Shown here piece by piece: positions 34,144 through 43,367 of a stretch of 63,007 bases of DNA. This stretch comes from Terriglobales bacterium (lineage in GTDB: Bacteria; Acidobacteriota; Terriglobia; Terriglobales; Acidobacteriaceae), in contig JASHOU010000035.1 of assembly GCA_030038475.1 (NCBI GenBank), positions 1 through 63,007 of the forward strand. Reading direction: 5' to 3'. The notes below the pieces were generated by a model, which was not told where the DNA came from, did not search any database, and saw nothing but the letters and a program-made list of their open reading frames with translations. The position numbers and the translations under genes were made by a program. Every line of letters starts with the position of its first letter. The stretch's first letter is position 1.

Positions 34144-34731
34144 CTAGATCTTCTCGAAGAAGTGGGCGGTCTTTTTGCCGGCTTCTTCCGTATAGTAGAC
34201 GGTCACCTTGGTGGTTTTTTCGGTTCCCTTGGCAATGTCTTTGCCGGCGTCGGCTGCGGCGTGGCCGGAGAGCTTAAATGTCTCCTCCGTGCCATCGGCG
34301 GTTTTGACGGCTACGGTCTTACCGGCGCGATCAATGTGGGTGATGGTTCCGTCCACTGACTTGATGCCATCTTTGCCAATGTTATCGATCTCGACGGCTG
34401 TTTTCTCGGCACCTTTTTCGGTGTAGTGCGCCACGACCTCTGAGCCTTCCTTGAGTCCGTGAAAAGTGTCTTCGGCGCCCATGGCTGTTTCGTGGACACC
34501 TGCCTTAGCTCCATGGACAGTGGTCTTGCCGACGAACTTGATCGTATGCTCGGTGCCGTCCGCGGTCTTGACGACTATCGTCTTGGTCCCCGAATCCAGT
34601 TTGGTGATGGTTCCATGCACCGCGCTGACCACATCCTCAGCGGCCCAGCCCAAAGCGCTTAGCAGCAAAAGCAGCAAAGACACCGTGACAATATTTTTCA
34701 GACCAACATTTTTCAAAGCAATGTTTTTCAT
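34144..34731 (-). CDS. Exported protein with two DUF5666-like repeats
   Basis: A 195-residue secreted protein with signal peptide MKNIALKNVGLKNIVTVSLL and on, cut after GWA. The mature part is an internal duplication: GTITKLDSGTKTIVVKTADG near residue 38 and GTITHIDRAGKTVAVKTADG near residue 128, each followed by a TIKF/TFKL strand. The pattern is that of small OB-like or DUF5666-type beta barrels. AGGAG lies eight bases before the ATG. Function unknown; a metal- or stress-binding surface protein is possible. Confidence 0.7.
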   Translation of the reverse strand: MKNIALKNVGLKNIVTVSLLLLLLSALGWAAEDVVSAVHGTITKLDSGTKTIVVKTADGTEHTIKFVGKTTVHGAKAGVHETAMGAEDTFHGLKEGSEVVAHYTEKGAEKTAVEIDNIGKDGIKSVDGTITHIDRAGKTVAVKTADGTEETFKLSGHAAADAGKDIAKGTEKTTKVTVYYTEEAGKKTAHFFEKI

Positions 34732-34853
34732 TACTAGTCTCCTTGAAGACTTCATCGAAATTTATTTCTTGGACAGAAAAATAGCCTAACTCATACGGAG
34801 ATTTCGCGCTAGCAGGCTGCGGAGACGGCGGGAGGCCAATGACTGGCGGCGAC

Positions 34854-34890
34854 AGTGCCCACGCTTGCGAAGACCGCGAGCGTGGGCACT
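34854..34890. repeat. REP-like palindrome
   Basis: AGTGCCCACGCTTGCG (34854-34869) and CGCGAGCGTGGGCACT (34875-34890) pair at 15 of 16 positions with a five-base loop. It lies 30 bases beyond the stop of the 612-residue protein and upstream of the DUF5666-like gene. A short GC-rich palindrome of this form is typical of REP elements. Confidence 0.65.
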
Positions 34891-34919
34891 CCTCGGTATG
34901 TATTCGATGCGCAGTTGCT

Positions 34920-36758
34920 CTATTGTTCCGCCGCGTTGCTGGCAGAGGATGTCCCTTGCTTCTGCGCCTTGGCGGTAAGGAGGTGGTAAAGGTCAACACC
35001 GACGCCGAAGCGGTACCGATCCCGATTGGGTTGCGAGACCGGAATCGTGTAGACGTTAGGGCTGAGATAGGTCACGTTCGCAGTGGAGGGGACGGGGTTG
35101 AGTAATAGTTGCGCACCGCCGCCAACTGGACCGTTGAGTTCGGAATCGAGAGCGCCAAAGGCATAAATGCCGTCGACTTTCGGTATTGGAACGGGAAGGA
35201 TTCCCCCGAAATGAACGACGACACCATTAAGCTTACCGGCAGTAACATATTCATTCTGTCCGACAGTGAGGTCCAGAATTCCGGGAAAGCGAAGAACACC
35301 ATGGTTGAAGTCCTCGCCGTAGATGCGGTAGCGGAATCCTGCCTCGTAATGCCTGTAAAACCTCTCTCTGTCGGTGGGAACGAAGGCGACATAGCAGGTA
35401 GGACTGCCACCCGTAGTGTATGAGCAAGTCGACGCGAATGGCGGAGTGGGCGCAGGGAGAATGCCGTTCGTCGTATCAGTTATTATCTGGTTGGTCGCAT
35501 AGTAGACAGGAGGGTTAGCCTGCGATGCGGACAACGGCGAGATGAATCCTGCTGAAAGCAGGAGGGATGTCGTGAACAGCGTCTTGCGGGGAAAATCAGG
35601 TGACGCGGGTTTGCCGCTGTCGAAGGTTCCAAATCCCAGATTCGTGTGCCATAGCCTCACCGAAACCGACGTTGTTCCCTCCCACGCCTGCACGATTTTG
35701 TCAGGCGTGGCGTTGACGGCGCTGGCAAAATAGCCCTCTGTAAACGCTGAGGATGATAGAGCACCTGGCTGCGCCATGGCGGCGATCCTCAACGATCCTC
35801 CAAGAAAAACTTTTGCTTTTTCGATGTCGGTAAGTCGATGGGGTTCCTTACTCGTTGGGAAGACAGGGAGATCGATGGAGGTATTTCCCATAAATCTGGC
35901 TGCGGGCGACGTCGAACTGGCGCCTTCAACGTCAACGCCAACGACGGTGGATAGTAAGGGCGCCATTGGGTAGATACACTGGTTTGAGCTGGATGCCTTT
36001 TCGATGGTGAGAACTGGCGGTGATCCGCTAGTGGTTTGGTAGTTGTTGTCCGCAAGAAACGTACCTGTGAAGGTGTAAGTTCCTGGGGCATATCTGGGAA
36101 GCGGAAGTTGGCCTTTGCCTTTCGTGACGGAGATCGTCAATGGTTTGTCACCCGACGAAGACGGCGACGCTTTGACGCTGACAGTTCCGGAAACGCTTGA
36201 TGACGTTTTGCTGGGAGGATTTGATCCTTGCGGCAAAGGGTTCCCGTCGGCGTCAGTCCAGTACAACTCCAGGTTCACGGCTGCGGGCTTGTCACCGGCG
36301 ACGGAAGTAGCTGACACATTGAGCGTAAGGGGCGTACATTCCTGCGCTGTTAGTTGCGTATTCGACAACGCTACAGCTTGGGCCGAGCCGCCTGTTTCTG
36401 GTGGAGCTTGCGTGATTGTGACGGTATCACCTTCATCGAGCGCGGTGGTCAGTTCCTTGGTAAATGTCCCCTCTGGAATCCACTCTGCGCTCCCTAGCTG
36501 AGTAGCCGCTGCTCCCGGTTTCGTTAACTGGACGTTAACGGTGGTTCCTGCTGGGACTTGACCGGCAGCAAGTCTTAACTTGCCTGTAACTTTCTTGTCG
36601 CCGGTTCTTGGTTGAATAATACATGGGACCACCTTTGTATCACAGGTCTGTGCCGCGCTAAAACTCGCCACGAAGAGTAGAAGCGTGGGCATCGCCAGCC
36701 GTGGAAACAAGGTGAAAACGATAGAGCACGCATTTTGCGACGCACGAAGATTGGTCAA
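34920..36758 (-). CDS. Exported beta-rich surface or outer-membrane protein
   Basis: A 612-residue secreted protein. A TTG start at 36758 has AGGAG eight bases upstream; an internal ATG at 36692 is possible and still keeps a signal peptide (residues about 23-36, MPTLLLFVASFSAAQ). Residues about 45-270 form Ig-like beta domains (for instance VNVQLTKPGAAATQLGSAEW and YTFTGTFLADNNYQTT), and the C-terminal half has alternating strands and aromatic ends (FRYRIYGEDF, RYRFGVGVDLYHL), consistent with a beta barrel. No catalytic motif is seen. Outer-membrane location is inference. Confidence 0.7.
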   Translation of the reverse strand: MTNLRASQNACSIVFTLFPRLAMPTLLLFVASFSAAQTCDTKVVPCIIQPRTGDKKVTGKLRLAAGQVPAGTTVNVQLTKPGAAATQLGSAEWIPEGTFTKELTTALDEGDTVTITQAPPETGGSAQAVALSNTQLTAQECTPLTLNVSATSVAGDKPAAVNLELYWTDADGNPLPQGSNPPSKTSSSVSGTVSVKASPSSSGDKPLTISVTKGKGQLPLPRYAPGTYTFTGTFLADNNYQTTSGSPPVLTIEKASSSNQCIYPMAPLLSTVVGVDVEGASSTSPAARFMGNTSIDLPVFPTSKEPHRLTDIEKAKVFLGGSLRIAAMAQPGALSSSAFTEGYFASAVNATPDKIVQAWEGTTSVSVRLWHTNLGFGTFDSGKPASPDFPRKTLFTTSLLLSAGFISPLSASQANPPVYYATNQIITDTTNGILPAPTPPFASTCSYTTGGSPTCYVAFVPTDRERFYRHYEAGFRYRIYGEDFNHGVLRFPGILDLTVGQNEYVTAGKLNGVVVHFGGILPVPIPKVDGIYAFGALDSELNGPVGGGAQLLLNPVPSTANVTYLSPNVYTIPVSQPNRDRYRFGVGVDLYHLLTAKAQKQGTSSASNAAEQ

Positions 36759-36885
36759 GAGTGGCGCTCCTGTCAGTTGGAATTTGAAAATCGCAACGGT
36801 TCCTATCTACTAAAAACGAGGGCGGAGCGGTTTTCCCTTCGCGGCACGGGGATTTTTTTTGGTTTGGATGTTTATAGGTTTGATT

Positions 36886-36913
36886 GCTCGCGGGATTGCT
36901 GGACGGCGCGAGC
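36886..36913. terminator. Hairpin after rel
   Basis: GCTCGCG (36886-36892) and CGCGAGC (36907-36913) form a perfect seven-base stem with a 14-base loop. It lies just beyond the rel stop on the minus strand. It has no U-tract in that direction, so it is only a possible terminator. Confidence 0.3.
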
Positions 36914-36928
36914 GCTCAGGTGCACGAT

Positions 36929-39157
36929 CTAGATTTTTTGCAATCGCTGCACGTCGTGGACGCCCGGGATTTGTCTTACTCCGTCCATGATTTTTTGCAG
37001 GTGTTTCAGGTCGGCGATTTCAAGGACTACATCGATGCAGGCTTGGCCGTTCGAGCTGCGCGACTCCATATTGCGGATGTTGGTGTGAGTGTCGCTAATG
37101 ACGCTGGTGATTTGTTTCAACATACCGAAGCGGTCGTCGCAGAGGAGGGTGAGTTTTACAGGGTAGGAAATCGGCGCGCCATCTTTATCTTTGTCTCCGG
37201 CCCAAAGCACGTCTATGCGGCGATCGGGTTCGTAGAGGAGATTGGTAACGTTGGGACAATCGACGGAATGGACAGCTACACCTTTACCGCGAGTGACGTA
37301 GCCGACGATGTTTTCACCGCGAATGGGGTTGCAACAACGGGCGCGATAAACGAGAAGATCGCCCTGCCCACGGACGACGATCGCGTTTGAGTCTCCGCCG
37401 AAGACGCGGCGGACGGCGCTGGTGAAACCGCCAGCGATCCCGGATGATGACGCCTGCTCTTCGCTGTCGGACATCGGCTCGGCGCCGGCGGGCGCAAATT
37501 TGGCCAGCACCTGGCGAGCCGAATATTTGCCGTAGCCGATGCCGGCCATCAGGTCGTCAGGACGGCCGAGTCCGTAATCGGCGGCCACACGTTGCAGGTC
37601 GGCGTCCTTGATTTCTTTGAGCGAGATGCGGTATTTGCGCGCTTCTTTTTCGATTAGCTTTTTTCCGATTTCGATAGCGCGTTCGCGCTGGTGGACATTG
37701 AGCCAGTGCTTGATTTTATTGCGGGCGCGCGAGGACTTAACGACGGCGAGCCAGTCGCGGCTGGGCTTGTGCCCGGGTTGGGTAATGACTTCGACGATGT
37801 CGCCGGAATGAAGCTTGTGGCGCAGAGGGACCATGCGTCCGTTAACCTTGGCGCCGGTGCACGTGTGCCCGACTTCGGTGTGGATAGAATAAGCGAAGTC
37901 AATAGGAGTGGACTCGCGCGGCAGGACGAGCACTTTGCCTTTGGGGGTGAAGGTGTAAACCTCTTCGGGATAGAGATCGACTTTTAAGGTGGAAAGAAAT
38001 TCATTGGGATCGGAGACGTCGCGCTGCCACTCGACCACCTGACGAAGCCAGGCGAGACGCTGCTCGTCTTCCGCCGAGACGGGACCGTCTTTGTATTTCC
38101 AATGCGCGGCAATGCCTTCCTCGCACATCTTGTGCATCTCTTCGGTGCGAATCTGGATTTCGAAGGTCTCACCGGTTTCGGTGATGACGGAAGTGTGCAG
38201 CGACTGGTAGAGATTCGGCCGCGGCATGGCGATGAAGTCCTTGATGCGGCCCGGAACCGGACGCCAAAGATTGTGGATGATCCCGAGCACGGCGTAGCAG
38301 TCCTGCACTGAGTTGGTGATCACACGCATGGCGTAGAGATCGTAGACCTGATCGACGCCGATACGCTGGCGCTGCAATTTTTTGTGGATACTGAAGAACC
38401 GCTTGATGCGACTTTCGACGCGCCCGGTGATTCCAGCTTCCTTGAGGCCATCGCGCAGCACGCCTTCGACGCGGGTAAGAAAGGCTTCACCGGCTTTGCG
38501 GCGGGACTCGACGGCGACGCGGACTTGATCGTACCCGATGGGATCGACATATTTGAAGCCGAGGTCTTCGAGTTCGCCGCGAATCTTGCCCATGCCGAGG
38601 CGGTGGGCGATGGGAGCGTAGATGTCGAGCGTCTCGCGGGCGATTTTTTGCTGGCGTTCAGGATCGAGATGCTCGAGCGTGCGCATGTTGTGCAGGCGGT
38701 CGGCGAGCTTGATGAGAACGACGCGGATATCGTCTACCATCGCGAGCATCATTTTGCGGAGGTTCTCGGCCTGCGCTTCTTCGCGCGAAGAGAAATCGAT
38801 TTTGCTGATCTTGGTGACGCCCTCGACAATATGGGCGACTTGTTCGCCGAATTCCTGGCGGATCTCAACGGTGGTGACCGAGGTATCTTCGACGGAATCG
38901 TGCAGCAGGCCGGCAGCGATGGAGACGGCATCCATTTTCATGTCGGCGAGAACGTTACCGACTTCGAGCGGGTGAACGAGGTAGGGCTCGCCGGAGGCGC
39001 GGTGCTGGCCGGCGTGATGTTTCTGGGAGAAATCGTAGGCGCGCTTAACGAGGTCGAGGTCGTCGTGGGGACGGTTCTCGCGCAACTTTTTCATCAGCTC
39101 GCGAAAGCGGGTCACCGTAAGTACGTTGGTTGCGATCTGTTCCCGCAGCGTCGCCAT
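36929..39157 (-). CDS. rel: Bifunctional (p)ppGpp synthetase/hydrolase Rel
   Basis: A 742-residue RSH protein controlling the stringent response. Residues about 35-185 are the HD hydrolase (HHAGQHRASGEPYLVHP, LLHDSVEDT with the catalytic HD), followed by the synthetase (about 240-350) with RIKDFIAMPRPNLYQSLHTSV. The RIKD in this block is the RxKD form found in bifunctional Rel/SpoT, not the ExDD of synthetase-only RelA. TGS (HTEVGHTCTGAKVNG, about 405-460) and a C-terminal ACT domain (about 665-740) complete it. It is monocistronic. Confidence 0.97.
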   Translation of the reverse strand: MATLREQIATNVLTVTRFRELMKKLRENRPHDDLDLVKRAYDFSQKHHAGQHRASGEPYLVHPLEVGNVLADMKMDAVSIAAGLLHDSVEDTSVTTVEIRQEFGEQVAHIVEGVTKISKIDFSSREEAQAENLRKMMLAMVDDIRVVLIKLADRLHNMRTLEHLDPERQQKIARETLDIYAPIAHRLGMGKIRGELEDLGFKYVDPIGYDQVRVAVESRRKAGEAFLTRVEGVLRDGLKEAGITGRVESRIKRFFSIHKKLQRQRIGVDQVYDLYAMRVITNSVQDCYAVLGIIHNLWRPVPGRIKDFIAMPRPNLYQSLHTSVITETGETFEIQIRTEEMHKMCEEGIAAHWKYKDGPVSAEDEQRLAWLRQVVEWQRDVSDPNEFLSTLKVDLYPEEVYTFTPKGKVLVLPRESTPIDFAYSIHTEVGHTCTGAKVNGRMVPLRHKLHSGDIVEVITQPGHKPSRDWLAVVKSSRARNKIKHWLNVHQRERAIEIGKKLIEKEARKYRISLKEIKDADLQRVAADYGLGRPDDLMAGIGYGKYSARQVLAKFAPAGAEPMSDSEEQASSSGIAGGFTSAVRRVFGGDSNAIVVRGQGDLLVYRARCCNPIRGENIVGYVTRGKGVAVHSVDCPNVTNLLYEPDRRIDVLWAGDKDKDGAPISYPVKLTLLCDDRFGMLKQITSVISDTHTNIRNMESRSSNGQACIDVVLEIADLKHLQKIMDGVRQIPGVHDVQRLQKI

Positions 39158-39258
39158 AATCGATTTTAACGCAGCAGATGCGTGATTTCACCGCCGAGAC
39201 GGGACATTCGTAAAGAAAAGGCATGGCGGCTGGTAGAGTGGCTAAAAGGAGGTTGGCG

Positions 39259-40149
39259 GTGGATCGAGTTCTTGTAAGCGGGTCGTCGGGGCTGATTGGA
39301 ATGGCGCTGGTGACTGCGCTCGAGGCTCAGGACACGCAGGTTGTGCGGCTCGTGCGTGGGCGAACAAAGAGTACGACGGAGATTGCTTGGGATCCTATGA
39401 CGTCATTTTCACCCGCAGCGGTAGCGGGATTCGATGCGGTTGTGCATCTGGCGGGCGAGAGCATAGTGGGACGCTGGACCGAAAAGAAAAAGAACGCAAT
39501 TCGCGACAGCCGCGTACTGGGCACCCGGAATCTGGCTCTAGCTTTGGCTCAATGCGAGGCTCCGCCTCGCGTATTGGTGTGTGCGTCAGCGATCGGATTC
39601 TACGGAAATCGAGGGGATGAAATCCTCGGAGAAAAGAGTTCAATCGGACGAGGTTTTCTGCCTGAGGTTTGCCGCGAATGGGAGGATGCCAGCCGGATCG
39701 CGGCGGAAGCCGGCATACGAACCGTGAATGTCCGGACCGGGATGGTGCTGAGCGCGAAGGGCGGGGCGTTGGCAAAGATGCTGACTCCATTTAGATTTGG
39801 TCTCGGCGGCCGAATTGGATCGGGTCGCCAATGGTGGAGCTGGATTCATATTGTCGACGCCGTCGGCGCGATTCAGCACGCCCTAGCCACAGAGTCGCTT
39901 GCTGGACCTGTGAACCTTGTAGCGCCAAACGCCGTTCGGAACGCTGAGTTCACGAAGGTTCTGGCATCGGTTCTGCGGCGTCCAGCATTTTTCCCGGTTC
40001 CGGAGTTTGCTGTTCGGCTGGCTTTCAGCAAGCAAGCGGCGGAGGAATTACTGCTCGCAAGCCAAAGAGTTCAGCCTGGGAAGCTCGGGTCCAGCAGATA
40101 TGAATTTCGTTTCCGCGAGTTGCGCGCGGCCCTTGAAAGTTTGATGTGA
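39259..40149 (+). CDS. TIGR01777 family epimerase-like protein
   Basis: A 296-residue Rossmann-fold protein of the SDR-related TIGR01777 (YfcH/SulA-like) family. It begins RVLVSGSSGLIGMAL, the dinucleotide motif, and has VVHLAGESI, SAIGFYGNRGDE (the family Ser/Tyr region) and the DUF1731-type C-terminus (PVPEFAVRLAFSKQAAEELLLASQR). The start is GTG 39259, with a perfect AGGAGG six bases upstream; an ATG 36 bases earlier is less likely. Function unknown; often co-occurs with membrane-associated redox genes. Confidence 0.85.
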   Translation: MDRVLVSGSSGLIGMALVTALEAQDTQVVRLVRGRTKSTTEIAWDPMTSFSPAAVAGFDAVVHLAGESIVGRWTEKKKNAIRDSRVLGTRNLALALAQCEAPPRVLVCASAIGFYGNRGDEILGEKSSIGRGFLPEVCREWEDASRIAAEAGIRTVNVRTGMVLSAKGGALAKMLTPFRFGLGGRIGSGRQWWSWIHIVDAVGAIQHALATESLAGPVNLVAPNAVRNAEFTKVLASVLRRPAFFPVPEFAVRLAFSKQAAEELLLASQRVQPGKLGSSRYEFRFRELRAALESLM

Positions 40150-40157
40150 CCACTTGC

Positions 40158-40185
40158 AAAAAAACCGGACGGCATCGCCGTCCGG
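40158..40185 (-). terminator. Rho-independent terminator for the propeller gene
   Basis: CCGGACGGC (40165-40173), loop ATC, GCCGTCCGG (40177-40185) form a perfect nine-base stem. On the minus strand it is followed by seven T residues (complement of 40158-40164). It sits 38 bases after the stop of the propeller gene and is between convergent genes. Confidence 0.85.
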
Positions 40186-40223
40186 CTTAGTCCAATTTCG
40201 TTTTCAGGCACAGACTCACAAAA

Positions 40224-41663
40224 TTACTTAATAGTTACGCTCACGGGATTGGAGGCAATACCGTTGGTCACAACCTCCAACTCAGCAGCTCCTTTTTCAA
40301 TCTTCGAGGGGACTGTGAAATCGGCCGTGACGACCAGGGAACCGGTGGCAACACCCATAGAGCTCGGATTATCCGTCAGGCAATAATACACATTGCCGGT
40401 TGCAGTGTTGGTGATGCGCACCAGCGGATAGTTGGTGGCTGACTGGTTGTCGTCCCCGTAGGCGGCGCCCTGCGAGAGTCCGTTGAGTTGCGTACCCTCC
40501 ACCGTATAGGTTTTGCCTTTATCGAGCGTCGTTGGAACGCTGGTGATGGTCGGCGCCCAGGATGCTTCGGGACCGCCTGCAGGAGTATAGAGCTCGATAT
40601 CATTGGAGAAATCGGTCAGCAGGATCTGGCCGGTCGGCAACTCCAGCATGTTGCCGTAATAGGAACTATCGTCAGGTGAATTAGGAGTGTTGGGCACGGC
40701 CGTGAAGGTCGAACCATTCCACTCGTAGAATTGCACGCCGGTTTGGTAGACGCCGGGACTCGTCATGCAGAGCACGTTTCCGCTGACAAGAAGAGCTGCG
40801 GGCCCGTCAGCGATATCCATTTGCTGGCCATTGACGAGAGGAAAGTTCGGCGCCGCCGACCAGACTCCGGTGTTGGAGTTATAGATGGCATTCTGGCCGG
40901 TCGCGCCAGTTTGCAGAACGGTACCATCGGGGCGAAGCACCGCGGGCCCGATTTCATGGGAACCGTAGTCCACTACATCGGCGACCGTGCTGCCGGCCGG
41001 TGACCAGGAACCGGTGACAGGATTGTAGATCTCAGAGTATTCGGTACCGGTGTTGGTATCCACGGTGAGGACTTCACCGCTTGGCAGCAACGTCCAGCCC
41101 TCTTCATCATTGATGTCATTCTTGCCGGTGCCGGTGGCTGTCCATGTCAGATTTTGCGCGTCCAGCAGCGCTTCCTGGGTAGTGCAGCAGTTGGCGACCA
41201 TAAAGGTGCCGTTGGCCAGAATCACGCTTTGCGCGTCGCCGACGCTGCTCCAACCTGATGGAGGATCGAGATTTGCCCACTTCTTGGTCTTCTGCGTGTA
41301 GATAGCGCCCTTGTTGGTCCAAGCTCCCTGTCCCTCGTTATACTCTCCACCCATTACGACCACCTGCGTGTTCGGCAATACGGCCGACGCATAGTAGAGA
41401 GGCGCATATCCGGCGGGAAGATTGTGGGCCTTGGTCCATGTGCCGTTCTGATAACTTCCCGTATTGTCAGGAGTTAAAATCCACCAATCGCTGGCGCCGC
41501 CGTCATGAATGAGGACGGTACCGTTGTTGAGAAGCAGAGGGCCACTCGCCCCGACGTCGGCAGGAAGTTGATTGTTCAGCGGGGTCCAGCTCTGAGCGCT
41601 TACGATACCGAGCCCTAGGAACAGAACCGCACAGGTCAAAGCGATTGCGCGTAATGCTTTCAT
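40224..41663 (-). CDS. Galactose-oxidase/kelch-like beta-propeller, exported
   Basis: A 479-residue secreted protein. The signal peptide spans residues 1-24 (MKALRAIALTCAVLFLGLGI and on). Repeated blade-like stretches follow (LLLNNGTVLIHDGG, VVVMGGEYNEG, VILANGTFMVANC, LLPSGEVLTVDTN, VLRPDGTVLQTGA, LELPTGQILLTDF), each a beta strand with a DG/TG turn, as in kelch or galactose-oxidase propellers. The C-terminus has an Ig-like IPT/TIG-type domain (PTITSVPTTLDKGKTYTVEG). Copper or Cys-Tyr cofactor residues cannot be seen. GAGGAG lies five bases before the ATG. A carbohydrate-binding or lyase role is open. Confidence 0.8.
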   Translation of the reverse strand: MKALRAIALTCAVLFLGLGIVSAQSWTPLNNQLPADVGASGPLLLNNGTVLIHDGGASDWWILTPDNTGSYQNGTWTKAHNLPAGYAPLYYASAVLPNTQVVVMGGEYNEGQGAWTNKGAIYTQKTKKWANLDPPSGWSSVGDAQSVILANGTFMVANCCTTQEALLDAQNLTWTATGTGKNDINDEEGWTLLPSGEVLTVDTNTGTEYSEIYNPVTGSWSPAGSTVADVVDYGSHEIGPAVLRPDGTVLQTGATGQNAIYNSNTGVWSAAPNFPLVNGQQMDIADGPAALLVSGNVLCMTSPGVYQTGVQFYEWNGSTFTAVPNTPNSPDDSSYYGNMLELPTGQILLTDFSNDIELYTPAGGPEASWAPTITSVPTTLDKGKTYTVEGTQLNGLSQGAAYGDDNQSATNYPLVRITNTATGNVYYCLTDNPSSMGVATGSLVVTADFTVPSKIEKGAAELEVVTNGIASNPVSVTIK

Positions 41664-41931
41664 GTTTCTCCTCATTATTTTAGAGAGTTCTGAGTCGTAC
41701 GCTTATGCGGGGTTGTCTGCAGCACGGTGGGGGCACGCCGCAAACCCTAGCTAATCAGCGAAGTGTACCACCGAAAAGAAAAACTGCAAATGCGCGATTT
41801 GTGGAATCGCACTGGTATCAGAGATAAGTCAGATGTGTAACTGTTTTCATCTTTTGGATGGAAATCTGCTTTACAAGCCCAACAGACGGGCGTTTACGCG
41901 ACCGCCGACTAGAATTGCCATACGAAAACGA

Positions 41932-43119
41932 TCAATTTGCCCGCGATACGGCTATAACGTGAGTTTGAGTGATGCGGTCGTGCCAGCACAATCCATTTTC
42001 GTCGAGAACACACCAAAAATAGCCCAATCCAGCGGAGAACGCGGAAAGAAACGAGGCCAGCACACGCCAGCGGCGCGAGCGACGGTTGAGTGGTGAACCG
42101 TCAAATCGTGCCACGCGCAGGCGCGCAATTCGAAGCCCGGGAGTCGAACCGGTATAGACAATAAACAAGAATTTGTAGGTGGCCCAGACAAGCATTGCGA
42201 CCATGCCAAGCGCGACGACAAGCAACCATGATCCCCGAGCTGATCTCAGTATGAGGTTTAGACTCTGCCCCAAGCTATGTTTCATGCTGGCGTTCACATA
42301 GACCATGCCAGAGTTCAAATAAACAGGGTTCAAATAAACAAAGATGGCGGCAAAGGCCAGTAGACACGGTGCCAGGACCGCGCCATCTATGAAAGCGGCT
42401 AGCGCGCGTCGAGCTATTGACGCGGAAGGAAATGCAACCGGGATATCCGCGCGACGGTCGTTCGATTCTCGATGGGACGATTCGATCAGCATTCCGCCCA
42501 ACGCCGGAGGCGGAGGCAGAATTTCGGGTACTTCCACGATGCGCGGGCGATCGAAGACAGCCTCAGCCAGTTCGGGAGCCTGAAAAACCGGAATTGCCGC
42601 CGACCGTGGAAACTCAATGACCTTTGCGCCTGAATCGGTGGCGTACCGCAGATGTGGGTAAGGGTCTTGCTCGGTGGCTGGAGTAGTCTCACCACGGCAT
42701 GAAGTCTGGCCAGGTTGGCCCAAGCTTGGTCCAGGGATAAGCGCAGATTCCTCTTCGTTTGTCTGGAAGTTGGAATCGTGCTCGATCTGCGCGGCGGTGG
42801 TTGCAGATGCCAGTGATGAAGAAGCAGGCGGCGGAGCGGAACACAACCGGGTCTCGGGTGCATCAAAAGGTAAAAGAAGCGACGGGTAGCGTGGAGTCCG
42901 TGGCTTTCGCCGAGTGCGATAGCGTTCAAGGCGAACGGCAACTTCCTGGCGCCAGGAGTTTGGATTTGCTGGAACGCCAGTAGCCTTCGCACAGACTCCC
43001 GCTTGTTCTGCCGCAGAATCTGTAGCCGGGTCGTGCATCGGGACGAGGACGCCATTAGCCCAATTCGTCGCTGGCGTGGGTTCGTCACTGACGGAAAAGT
43101 TTGTCAATCCTGTCGTCAT
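41932..43119 (-). CDS. RDD family membrane protein with long N-terminal extension
   Basis: A 395-residue protein. Residues about 1-230 form a long, low-complexity cytoplasmic extension (Pro-, Ser-, Thr- and Arg-rich) with no domain recognised. Residues about 235-385 form an RDD domain: RRALAAFIDGAVLAPCLLAF (RxxA...D motif and first transmembrane helix), a second helix near WLLVVALGMVAMLVW, and GSTPGLRIARLRVAR. RDD proteins are small membrane proteins, some of which exchange Na+ or bind substrates; the extension is unusual for the family. Function unknown. Confidence 0.8.
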   Translation of the reverse strand: MTTGLTNFSVSDEPTPATNWANGVLVPMHDPATDSAAEQAGVCAKATGVPANPNSWRQEVAVRLERYRTRRKPRTPRYPSLLLPFDAPETRLCSAPPPASSSLASATTAAQIEHDSNFQTNEEESALIPGPSLGQPGQTSCRGETTPATEQDPYPHLRYATDSGAKVIEFPRSAAIPVFQAPELAEAVFDRPRIVEVPEILPPPPALGGMLIESSHRESNDRRADIPVAFPSASIARRALAAFIDGAVLAPCLLAFAAIFVYLNPVYLNSGMVYVNASMKHSLGQSLNLILRSARGSWLLVVALGMVAMLVWATYKFLFIVYTGSTPGLRIARLRVARFDGSPLNRRSRRWRVLASFLSAFSAGLGYFWCVLDENGLCWHDRITQTHVIAVSRAN

Positions 43120-43367
43120 TGGTCCGTCGTAAGACCAGTCAGCAGCGGTCAGTCCTCACTGGGATAGGCGTCAATCCGGTGCCGAATGAATCAAGTCGTC
43201 GCAGTTAAGCCGCGAAGAATGCCAGCAGCCAGAGCCGGGCCGGGCACGAATGCAGGAGACCATCAGATGCCAATTTTTGCTTCGTTTGCCGCTTGCGTGC
43301 TAAGGTCAGTTGTTTTCCGTTTACAGACCGGCTGGCAGAGCTGCCCACGCGCGCAGATCGACCGTTA

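Noticed and set aside
38384-39169. Long open frame antisense to rel
   Set aside because: Rel domains are clear on the other strand; the antisense frame is a codon-bias effect.
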